Shown: piece by piece, positions 57,447-64,000 of the stretch | Layout: each line of letters begins with the position of its first letter | How positions within the stretch are numbered: the first letter of the stretch is position 1 | Source of the DNA: CADEDV01 sp036383515 | Lineage (GTDB): Bacteria; Bacteroidota; Bacteroidia; Chitinophagales; Chitinophagaceae | Assembly: GCA_036383515.1 (NCBI GenBank) | Contig: DASVOE010000072.1 | Span: 51,128-115,127 of the forward strand | Direction: 5' to 3' | DNA: 64,000 bases | Notes under the pieces: model-generated | The model's database searches: none | The model's input: the letters and a program-made list of their open reading frames with translations, nothing else | Told to the model about the DNA's origin: nothing | Program-made: the position numbers and the translations under genes

Positions 57447-59225
57447 ATGAGATACTTATTTTTAATTACCCTATTTGCTGAATTGTTTTTGTCTTGTAAC
57501 CCTGATCATGTGGATGCTTCCAATACACAGACTGATCCCCCGATTCCCGCCGAAGAAAAAACTACTACCCAGATCAATGGTTTTGTATTTTCCACCAATG
57601 GTTCATTTTTCAGTAATTCAACCCTGGCGTATACAGGTGGCACTAACTGGACTATTTCTGATGAAGTTTTCTTAACCAACAATATTAACTCTGATAAATA
57701 CGCTACACGGATAACATTCAACGATCCATCGGGAGTGGAAAAGAGAAAGACACTTACACTTACACCGGCCGCTATAAATTATGTACGGCTAAAGCCGATG
57801 AAGCTCGAATCATTAGGACAGTTTAGAAATGGCAACGGAGGAACATTTGCTTATGCCGGCACAGGAAATATTGTTTTTCCTGCCAACTCTATTTATCAAA
57901 CAGGTAACCCTGGTTTTTATGGGCCAAATATCCAGACTGATGTAAGCATCGGCTATATCAATCCATCCTCACCTGATTTTGGAGTAAGTATTCCCTGTTA
58001 TTCTTTTGCTGATCTTAATAACAAAAGAGATTTTCTTGCATCACTGGGTGTGGTGGCTATTTCCGCCGGGTGGATGAATCCTTTAACAGAAACCAATTCA
58101 ATTGATCTTTATTCTAATTACACGGCTACTCTGAAAATACCTATTCCGGCAAACCTGCCTTCGCCAGCTCCCGATTCAATTTCACTGTGGCTTTTAAACC
58201 AGGGACGATGGACACGTTCTGTTATGGCACAAAAAACCGGGAATACCTATACGGCGATTATAAACAAACTTGGAACCTATAACCTGGCTGTTTCAGTTAA
58301 AGGCGTATACAAAACTATCCGCCTGAGAACAAGTAACAATACACCTGTGGTTAATGCAACAGTTAGAATAAAATTTAACCAGGCAACAATAGCAGAGGCG
58401 CAGACAGACTGGGAAGGAAATGCATTTGTATTCTTGCCGGCAGATCAGAATCTCGATATTGAACTTTACCAGGTACGCTGGAATAACCAGGCGGCACATA
58501 CAGGATCTATCAGCACTACCGGCACTAATCCGAATGTAGATATAACTGTCAGCAGCGCTTCTGACAGGATATACCAGTTTAAAGGGAATGCATATAATTG
58601 TGATGGCAGTCCTGTGGCAAATGGAAAAGTTGCTCTTTATAACAATTATAATACAGTGGTTTATTATATCCCGGTGACCAATGGGGTTTTTAATTCAGCT
58701 ATCATTCATGATTTTAGTTCCAATGGTTTTCTTTTTACTGCTAAGCTTACTAATGCTATTAATAATGTTACAGGAGTGGATACTGCGATTGTTCCGCTTG
58801 CAGGCAACGTTAATTCCTATAATCTGAATACTTGCCCGCTTTCCTCCAACCTTTATATGAATTATTCAGTAGATGGAGTAGCTACAAACATAACAGGTGA
58901 TATATCCAATTCATTAAATCCCTACCTGAATGCACTTCAAAGTAGTAACAGTACATTAGTTGTTGGCAGTCAAAGCCCGAAGAGTTTACAATTCAGTACC
59001 AATGCTTTTAAACCGGGAGTATATACCGGAAGTGGCATCAGTCAGCTATTTGTTAATGGTACTGCTTATTTCTACGATGTCAATAAACCCATGAGAGTAA
59101 CCTTCGACCGGTATGATCTCTTGCCGGGTGGATTGGTAATCGGCTCCGCAGATTTTTACTATAATGATCAGGCAAATGTCTCACATCATGTAATTGCAAG
59201 TTTTAAGATTAAAAGATTTTTGTAA
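57447..59225 (+). CDS. Large secreted lipoprotein, carboxypeptidase-regulatory-like beta domains
   Basis: A 592-residue lipoprotein: signal MRYLFLITLFAELFLSC, with the lipobox cysteine at 17. Two regions (about 285-360, KTIRLRTSNNTPVVNATVRI then EAQTDWEGNAFVFLPADQNL, and about 375-465, FKGNAYNCDGSPVANGKVAL) resemble CarboxypepD_reg beta-sandwich domains. The N-terminal ~270 residues and the C-terminal part are beta-rich and of unknown fold. The likely site is the outer membrane. No neighbour gives a function, and its own gene family is not recognised. Confidence 0.8.
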   Translation: MRYLFLITLFAELFLSCNPDHVDASNTQTDPPIPAEEKTTTQINGFVFSTNGSFFSNSTLAYTGGTNWTISDEVFLTNNINSDKYATRITFNDPSGVEKRKTLTLTPAAINYVRLKPMKLESLGQFRNGNGGTFAYAGTGNIVFPANSIYQTGNPGFYGPNIQTDVSIGYINPSSPDFGVSIPCYSFADLNNKRDFLASLGVVAISAGWMNPLTETNSIDLYSNYTATLKIPIPANLPSPAPDSISLWLLNQGRWTRSVMAQKTGNTYTAIINKLGTYNLAVSVKGVYKTIRLRTSNNTPVVNATVRIKFNQATIAEAQTDWEGNAFVFLPADQNLDIELYQVRWNNQAAHTGSISTTGTNPNVDITVSSASDRIYQFKGNAYNCDGSPVANGKVALYNNYNTVVYYIPVTNGVFNSAIIHDFSSNGFLFTAKLTNAINNVTGVDTAIVPLAGNVNSYNLNTCPLSSNLYMNYSVDGVATNITGDISNSLNPYLNALQSSNSTLVVGSQSPKSLQFSTNAFKPGVYTGSGISQLFVNGTAYFYDVNKPMRVTFDRYDLLPGGLVIGSADFYYNDQANVSHHVIASFKIKRFL

Positions 59226-59275
59226 TTAACGAGTGAACCTTGTAGTGTGTACAAACCTGTGCTATCGTCAATATT

Positions 59276-59353
59276 GTTGCTGTAAGAACTATGGAAGAAA
59301 GATGCCACCCTCTTCATTCAATTATGTCGTACTGGCTGTGGGGTAAGACCCCC
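59276..59353. repeat. Third, partial copy of the arr-flanking repeat (copy C)
   Basis: The block GTAAGAACTATGGAAGAAAG, ATGCCACCCTCTTCATTCAA and TTATGTCGTACTGGCTGTGG matches copies A and B over about 70 bp. It lacks the arr-derived tail, so the repeat unit exists independently of arr. Confidence 0.6.
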
Positions 59354-59447
59354 GACGGACAGAGTGTAAAATTTCATGTTGAATAGAATTACCGAACGTA
59401 CAAGTGCAACGCAAGCTTAATAGTAACAATATAGCAAGGTAGAGAAC

Positions 59448-59470
59448 CACCCTTCGTCAGGCTAAGGGTG
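59448..59470. terminator. Weak bidirectional terminator
   Basis: CACCCTT (59448-59454) and AAGGGTG (59464-59470), a 7-bp stem with 9-nt loop, followed by TTTAA on the plus strand. It lies just before the convergent preA stop and could serve both genes. Confidence 0.4.
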
Positions 59471-59471
59471 T

Positions 59472-60740
59472 TTAATGATCATTCAACGGCAAACCTCTCT
59501 TCTGCCATTCAATCCAGTTAATATATTCAGGAGCTACACGGTGTTCTTCCATCGTAATGCAATCATCAACCGGGCAAACGAGCTTGCAGAGATTACAACC
59601 CACACATTCTTCATCTTTCACCGTGTAAGTATTGTAAGGTTTGCTATAATCCAGGCGGATAGACTGGTGCGAAGTATCCTCGCAGGCAATATAGCAAAGA
59701 CCACAGTGGATACATTTATCCTGGTTTATTTTAGCAATGTGGTGATAATTGATGTCGAGATCTTCCCAATGGGTGATAGTGTCAACAGATCTGCCAATAA
59801 AATCATCCAAGGTGTTGAACCCTTTTTCATCCATCCAGTTGTTCAACCCTTCACACATATCTTCCACAATACGGAAACCGTGTTTCATGGCGGCGGTACA
59901 AACCTGTACGTTGGATGCACCGAGTAACATAAATTCAACAGCATCTTTCCAGGTACTGATGCCACCAATACCAGAGATGGGAACTTTCTTTGTCAGCTCA
60001 TCCTGTGCAACCGTCGTCAGCATTTTTAATGCAATAGGTTTTACAGCCGGGCCACAATAACCACCAAACACTGATTTGCCTGCTACATAAGGATTGGGAA
60101 CTAATGTATCCAGGTCAACCCCGGTGATAGATTGAATGGTATTAATTAATGACAATGCATTCGTACCTGCTTTCACTACTGATCTCCCTGTGGGAACAAC
60201 GGAGTGAACATTCGGAGTTAGTTTAGTGATCACTGGTATTGTCGCCGCTTCCATCACCCATTCCACCACCATGCAGGCGATCTCCGGATCTTGTCCGACG
60301 GCTGCACCCATTCCTCTTTCTGTCATGCCATGTGGGCAACCAAAATTTAATTCCAGGCCATGTGCACCGGTATCTTCTACTTTTTTTATTATTTCATGCC
60401 AACTTTTTTTATCATTGTCGGCCATCAGGGAAACGATCATCGCTCTGTCAGGAAACAGTTTTATACATTCAGTAATTTCTTTCAGGTTAATATCTAAAGG
60501 CCGATCGGAGATCAATTCAATATTATTAAATCCCATTACCCGGCCACCATTGAAATCAACTGCCGAATATCTCGACGACACATTCTTTACCTGCGACCCC
60601 AGCGTTTTCCAAACCACACCGCCCCAGCCGGCTTCGAACGCACGAAGCACATTATATTTTTTGTCAGTAGGAGGGGCAGAAGCCAACCAATATGGGTTGG
60701 GGGATTTTATTCCGAGGAAGTTGCTGCTTATGTCTGCCAT
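59472..60740 (-). CDS. preA: NAD-dependent dihydropyrimidine dehydrogenase subunit PreA
   Basis: A 422-residue subunit that reduces uracil and thymine at FMN. The barrel starts SSNFLGIKSPNPYWLASAPP, with the substrate loop LELNFGCPHGMTERGMGAAV (which includes the active-site Cys) and the FMN-phosphate region PISGIGGISTWKDAVEFMLL. The C-terminal part has two 4Fe-4S sets: CIHCGLCYIACED and CVGCNLCKLVCP. PreA works with PreT (61205-62551), which supplies electrons from NADH. A small membrane gene lies between them. Confidence 0.96.
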   Translation of the reverse strand: MADISSNFLGIKSPNPYWLASAPPTDKKYNVLRAFEAGWGGVVWKTLGSQVKNVSSRYSAVDFNGGRVMGFNNIELISDRPLDINLKEITECIKLFPDRAMIVSLMADNDKKSWHEIIKKVEDTGAHGLELNFGCPHGMTERGMGAAVGQDPEIACMVVEWVMEAATIPVITKLTPNVHSVVPTGRSVVKAGTNALSLINTIQSITGVDLDTLVPNPYVAGKSVFGGYCGPAVKPIALKMLTTVAQDELTKKVPISGIGGISTWKDAVEFMLLGASNVQVCTAAMKHGFRIVEDMCEGLNNWMDEKGFNTLDDFIGRSVDTITHWEDLDINYHHIAKINQDKCIHCGLCYIACEDTSHQSIRLDYSKPYNTYTVKDEECVGCNLCKLVCPVDDCITMEEHRVAPEYINWIEWQKRGLPLNDH

Positions 60741-60797
60741 GTCTTTTAATTTAGAATTATGAATGCCGTATCATCACACCACATTCATAATTTGTTT

Positions 60798-61052
60798 TCA
60801 TTCATATTTGAATTTACCCAGCCAGTTAATAAAAAATATCAACCCGATTAAAATTACTATCAATAAAGCAACATACGCCTTGCTTGCATTTCGGTTTTCC
60901 TTATTTTGTTCCCGGGCTTTTCCAAATTTTTTATTTCCTGATTTTGTAATCCCTATAAGTTTATACAGTAAGCTTGCCGCTCCGAGGATCAGCAGAAAAA
61001 AAGCAAGCATGAAAAAAGGTTTTGCCGTAATTGCTTCCTGTAATAAAACCAT
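60798..61052 (-). CDS. Small two-span membrane protein, 84 aa
   Basis: Two predicted spans (about 12-30 and 61-80), with a basic loop (SGNKKFGKAREQNKENRNAS) between them. No family recognised. It sits between preA and preT on the same strand, separated from preT by a palindromic repeat. Confidence 0.65.
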   Translation of the reverse strand: MVLLQEAITAKPFFMLAFFLLILGAASLLYKLIGITKSGNKKFGKAREQNKENRNASKAYVALLIVILIGLIFFINWLGKFKYE

Positions 61053-61117
61053 AGATTTTCAAAAATTTATTTTACTCGTCCCCTTTGCTTTTACTGTAAC
61101 AATTCTATTCAGCGTCT

Positions 61118-61200
61118 TCGACTTGTCATTCTGAGCGCAGCGAAGAATCTCAAAGGTTTTGCAGAGTTTGAGATGCCTCCTTCGTCGGATGACAAGTTGA
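61118..61200. repeat. Long palindromic repeat (TTGTCATTCTGAGCGCAGCG type)
   Basis: The outer arms TCGACTTGTCATT and GATGACAAGTTGA are inverted with few mismatches around TCTGAGCGCAGCGAAGAATC then TCAAAGG…TTTGAGATG. It lies between preT and the small membrane gene. 'GTCATTCTGAGCGCAGCGAA' elements are frequent in Bacteroidota genomes. It can form a long hairpin. Confidence 0.65.
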
Positions 61201-61204
61201 GACA

Positions 61205-62551
61205 TCAAGTACTAATTCCAAGATGCTTTAGAATCGAAGCCGCCCCATTCTTTCCTGCTTGTACTGCATCAACTACTTCTTTACCACCATTCACGGCATC
61301 GCCACCGGCAAAAACGCCTTTGATATTTGTAGCGCAATTACTATCTATTGTAATTTTCCCTTTTGAATTTTTAATTTTTGCTTCTTCAATCAATTCTTCA
61401 AATGGCACTTGTCCTGCTGCTTTTATCACCATATCCACTTCTAATGAAAACGTTTCTCCGGTATCCATAGGTGAGCGGCGCCCACTGGCATCAGGTTCGC
61501 CCAACATCATTTTATTGCAAATAAGTTGAGTTACTTTACCGTCAACACCCTTTACTTCTTTAGGTGCAGCCAGCCAGATGATCTCACAACCATCCAGTTT
61601 CGCAATATCCAGTTCAACATCGGTACAGGGTTTTTCTTCTTCGGTTCTTCTATATACTAAAGTTACTTCCTTTGCTCCCAGGCGTTTTGCCTGTGTAGCA
61701 GCATCAATAGCTGTCATACCCATACCGATCACGGCTACCTTATCACCCACAGCCACTGATGAATAGCCTTTATCCCTTAATTCATAAATAAAATTGATAG
61801 CATCAACTACTCCTTCCATTTCTTCGCCCGGGATATCCAGTTGCCTGGCTACACCAACACCCAAACCGAGATAAACAGCATCATAACTTTTTTGAAGCTC
61901 AGCTAATGAAATATTTTTTCCTAACTCCTGGTTGTATTTTATTTCAATACCACCGATGGATAAAATATAATTTACTTCGTCCTCGCAAAACTGTGGTGTT
62001 ACTTTATAGGCAGCAATACCGTATGTCATCAATCCACCAGCCTTACTTTCTTTTTCATAGATCGTTACATCAATGCCTTCTTTTGATAGTATATGGGCAC
62101 AACTCAATCCAGCGGGCCCTGCACCAACAAGAGCCACTTTCTTTCCAACTGATGGTTTTCTTTCAAACAGTTTCCAGTTATTCTCCATTGCTTTCTCTGT
62201 GGAATAACGTTGTAACCTGGCGATGGGAATAGGTTCTTCTTCCAATAAATTATATACACAGGCACCTTCGCATAATTTTTCAACAGGGCATACTTTACTG
62301 CAACCAGCTCCCATAATATTGGAAGTAAAAATCGTATGTGCAGAACCTTTGATATTTTCCGTTGCAATCTGTTTGATGAATTTGGGAACATCAATACTGG
62401 TGGGGCAGCTTTTCATGCAGGGTGCATCATAGCAAAACAAACAACGATTCGCATCCACTTTGGCCGCAGTAATATTTTCATACGGCGGGTGAATGTCAGC
62501 GAAGTTTTCTGCATATTGTTCCTGGGTCAACCTGTTATTGATAATTGCCAT
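61205..62551 (-). CDS. preT: NAD-dependent dihydropyrimidine dehydrogenase subunit PreT
   Basis: A 448-residue flavoprotein that takes electrons from NADH through FAD and Fe-S clusters and passes them to PreA. N-terminal Fe-S cysteines: CLFCYDAPCMKSCPTSIDVP and GCSKVCPVEKLCEGACVYNL. FAD-binding dinucleotide loop: KVALVGAGPAGLSCAHILSK. NAD-binding loop: VGDKVAVIGMGMTAIDAATQ. Closing motif: NIKGVFAGGDAVNGGKEVVD. It is the partner of PreA, on the same strand and in the usual order. Confidence 0.95.
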   Translation of the reverse strand: MAIINNRLTQEQYAENFADIHPPYENITAAKVDANRCLFCYDAPCMKSCPTSIDVPKFIKQIATENIKGSAHTIFTSNIMGAGCSKVCPVEKLCEGACVYNLLEEEPIPIARLQRYSTEKAMENNWKLFERKPSVGKKVALVGAGPAGLSCAHILSKEGIDVTIYEKESKAGGLMTYGIAAYKVTPQFCEDEVNYILSIGGIEIKYNQELGKNISLAELQKSYDAVYLGLGVGVARQLDIPGEEMEGVVDAINFIYELRDKGYSSVAVGDKVAVIGMGMTAIDAATQAKRLGAKEVTLVYRRTEEEKPCTDVELDIAKLDGCEIIWLAAPKEVKGVDGKVTQLICNKMMLGEPDASGRRSPMDTGETFSLEVDMVIKAAGQVPFEELIEEAKIKNSKGKITIDSNCATNIKGVFAGGDAVNGGKEVVDAVQAGKNGAASILKHLGIST

Positions 62552-62559
62552 AATATTTT

Positions 62560-62645
62560 TTGAACATGGATGATATGGATGGAATAGAATGTCACGGCTT
62601 TTATCTGTGCTAATCCGCTTAATCTGTGTAATCCGTGTTCCTGTA
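62560..62645. repeat. Intergenic segment of 'taatccg/tctgtg' repeat type
   Basis: The gap between preT and the ureidopropionase gene holds the imperfect direct repeats ATCTGTGCTAATCCG, TTAATCTGTGTAATCCG and TGTTC. This motif (AATCTGTGTAATCCGTGTTC) is a common dispersed sequence in Bacteroidota intergenic DNA. No gene. Confidence 0.4.
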
Positions 62646-63512
62646 TTATAATTCTATTAATTTCCCATACGTCTCCGGCCTTCTGTCACGGAAAAACTGC
62701 CACACACTTCTTACTTCTTCGATCATATCTAAATCAAAATCGGCAATCAATAACTCGTCCTTATCTTCCGATGCCTGTGCAAAAATTTGTCCCCTTGGAT
62801 CAACGAAATAAGAAGTACCATAAAACTTGCCGAGGTTCCATGGTTTCTCTGTGCCCACTCTATTGATGCATCCCATAAAATAGCCGTTGGCAGCAGCGTG
62901 TGCCGGTTGTTCCAGTTTCCATAAGTATTGTGATAAACCGGCTACGGTTGCTGAAGGATTGTAAACGATCTCGGCGCCATTCAATCCAAGACATCTTGCT
63001 CCATCCGGGAAATGGCGATCATAACAAATGTATACTCCTACCTTTGCATACTTCGTTTGAAAAACCGGGTAACCTAAGTTGCCGGGTTTAAAGAAAAATT
63101 TTTCCCAGAAGCCGGATGTATGCGGGATATGATTTTTCCGGTACTTACCGAGATAAGTTCCGTCGGCATCAATTACCGCAGCAGTATTGTATAACACACC
63201 GGCCTGCTCTTTTTCATACACCGGAACGATCATTACCATATTGTATTTCTTTGCATACTGCTGCATTCTTTCGATGGTGGGACCTGGAATAGTCTCTGCT
63301 GATTCATACCATGCCCTGTCCTGTCCGGGGCAGAAATAAGGGGTATTGAATATTTCCTGCATACACAATATCTGTACACCTTTCTTTCCTGCTTCTTCGA
63401 TCAGCGGGATATGTTTTTGCACCATTGCTTCTTTTATTTCAGCAATAGTTCCTTCACCTTCTGTTTTGGGAAGAGACATCTGGATAAGACCTGATTTAAT
63501 GATTCGGGGCAT
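62646..63512 (-). CDS. Beta-ureidopropionase / N-carbamoyl-amino acid amidohydrolase (nitrilase superfamily)
   Basis: A 288-residue nitrilase-fold enzyme with the catalytic triad E53 (CMQEIF), K126 (KYRKNHIPH) and C163 (YICYDRHFPDG). Length and motifs fit beta-ureidopropionase, which hydrolyses N-carbamoyl-beta-alanine or N-carbamoyl-beta-aminoisobutyrate to the beta-amino acid, CO2 and ammonia. Its position between PreT and dihydropyrimidinase supports this as the third step of reductive pyrimidine breakdown. A putrescine-type carbamoylase is less likely in this context. Confidence 0.9.
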   Translation of the reverse strand: MPRIIKSGLIQMSLPKTEGEGTIAEIKEAMVQKHIPLIEEAGKKGVQILCMQEIFNTPYFCPGQDRAWYESAETIPGPTIERMQQYAKKYNMVMIVPVYEKEQAGVLYNTAAVIDADGTYLGKYRKNHIPHTSGFWEKFFFKPGNLGYPVFQTKYAKVGVYICYDRHFPDGARCLGLNGAEIVYNPSATVAGLSQYLWKLEQPAHAAANGYFMGCINRVGTEKPWNLGKFYGTSYFVDPRGQIFAQASEDKDELLIADFDLDMIEEVRSVWQFFRDRRPETYGKLIEL

Positions 63513-63529
63513 AGCTTAGTTTTTAGTCT

Positions 63530-63577
63530 GCCACGAAGGCTCTAAGTTCTTTCTTTGCGGCTTCGTGCCTTAGTGGC
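63530..63577. repeat. Palindromic intergenic repeat (GCCACGAAGGC / GCCTTAGTGGC)
   Basis: The arms GCCACGAAGGC (63530-63540) and GCCTTAGTGGC (63567-63577) pair with one mismatch around a CT-rich loop. It sits in the short gap before the ureidopropionase gene. It is another dispersed palindrome of the genome. Confidence 0.55.
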
Positions 63578-63579
63578 TA

Positions 63580-64000
63580 TTAAATTTTTCCTTCTACTTT
63601 TTTTCTCTTTATAAATTTACCATATCCTTTATCAATATGACAATGGTTATTTTCAATTGCTATTTTTCCTCTTAACAAAACAGTTTTTACTTTTCCTGTT
63701 ACTTCCCATCCCTCATAACCGCTGTAATCAACATTCATATGATGTGTCTTTGCTGATAGTTTGTGTTTTTCATTTGGATCAAAGATCACGATGTCGGCAT
63801 CGCTGCCAACTGCGATCGTTCCTTTTTGCGGAAACATACCGAATATCTTTGCGGGATTGGTACAAGCTACTTCTACATATTTGTTTAAAGTGATCTTTCC
63901 TTTATTTACTCCTTCACTGTATAAAAGTTCCATCCTGTTTTCAATAGCAGGGTGACCATTTGGTATTTTGGAAAAATCATCCTTGCCCATAAGTTTTTGT
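63580..64000 (-). CDS. Dihydropyrimidinase, partial (5' end outside window)
   Basis: The C-terminal ~140 codons of a dihydropyrimidinase/D-hydantoinase; the frame is still open at the window edge (…QKLMGKDDFSKIPNGHPAIE). It shows NKYVEVACTNPAKIFGMFPQ, KGTIAVGSDADIVIFDPNEK and SAKTHHMNVDYSGYEGWEVT, the typical end of the cyclic amidohydrolase beta domain. An internal ATG at 63990 is not the real start. The enzyme opens dihydrouracil to N-carbamoyl-beta-alanine, the second step of the pathway formed with PreTA and the ureidopropionase. Confidence 0.92.
   Translation of the reverse strand, partial: QKLMGKDDFSKIPNGHPAIENRMELLYSEGVNKGKITLNKYVEVACTNPAKIFGMFPQKGTIAVGSDADIVIFDPNEKHKLSAKTHHMNVDYSGYEGWEVTGKVKTVLLRGKIAIENNHCHIDKGYGKFIKRKKVEGKI

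Noticed and set aside
60226..60762. Plus-strand frame of 178 codons opposite preA
   Set aside because: Antisense to a very clear PreA gene and without domain evidence.
1..64000. CRISPR arrays, insertion sequences with transposases, integrases or phage genes
   Set aside because: I saw no regularly spaced repeat array and no transposase, integrase or structural phage gene. The repeats present are short palindromes.

Overview
The window looks like chromosomal DNA of a Bacteroidota bacterium, most likely family Chitinophagaceae. The evidence is the protein families present (DUF4199, SPASM maturase with small precursors, LytTR regulator, AsmA-like giant, TPR-fused histidine kinase), an AT-rich composition, Bacteroidota-type -7 boxes (TAnnTTTG) and weak Shine-Dalgarno signals. 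Many short palindromic intergenic repeats (CCGATAGCTATCGG type) are also present. The family-level assignment is an inference from protein style, not from a marker gene.

Layout. 1-6753 (minus strand) is an envelope polysaccharide region: an ABC-2 exporter permease, glycosyltransferases and a full set for GDP-D-glycero-alpha-D-manno-heptose (GmhA, HddA kinase, fused HddC nucleotidyltransferase/GmhB phosphatase). 6754-8518 holds a DUF4199 membrane protein and a dihydroorotase-like protein that has lost its metal ligands. 9034-13004 is a candidate RiPP locus: LytTR regulator, two small precursor-like genes with matching 5' leaders, a radical SAM/SPASM maturase and two small accessory proteins, with signs of decay in between. 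13061-13561 is a tandem tRNA-Pro array with two intact and two broken copies. 13618-20445 holds an AsmA-like protein and small housekeeping or hypothetical genes.

21077-38366 (plus strand) is the most striking block. It is a roughly 17-kb, nearly gap-free run: TPR histidine kinase, response regulator, HsdR-N-like nuclease-fold protein, TerB/EF-hand-like protein, lipoprotein, tubulin-like GTPase, two actin/Hsp70-fold proteins, two TerD proteins, an OmpA-like protein, TerC, a secreted nuclease and a voltage-sensor K+ channel. It combines Ter-type stress genes with tubulin-like and actin-like proteins under a dedicated two-component system. A palindrome with arms ATTACGG/CCGTAAT sits just upstream of its predicted promoter.

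38482-48143 (minus strand) is a defence island: a DNA methyltransferase, NurA-like nuclease, HerA-like ATPase, PtuA-like ATPase and PtuB-like HNH nuclease in one tight operon, followed by two DUF5677-like proteins, one with a SEC-C zinc motif. Next to it are an XRE regulator carrying a palindromic repeat inside its reading frame and a SymE-like toxin broken by a stop codon. 49094-55866 holds YegP-like, YidD and RmuC genes and small stress or resistance-type proteins. 56170-56913 is a rifampin ADP-ribosyltransferase (Arr) with an N-terminal helical domain, flanked by diverged repeats that include the decayed tail of a second arr. 59472-64000 (minus strand) is the reductive pyrimidine degradation pathway (PreA, PreT, beta-ureidopropionase, partial dihydropyrimidinase).
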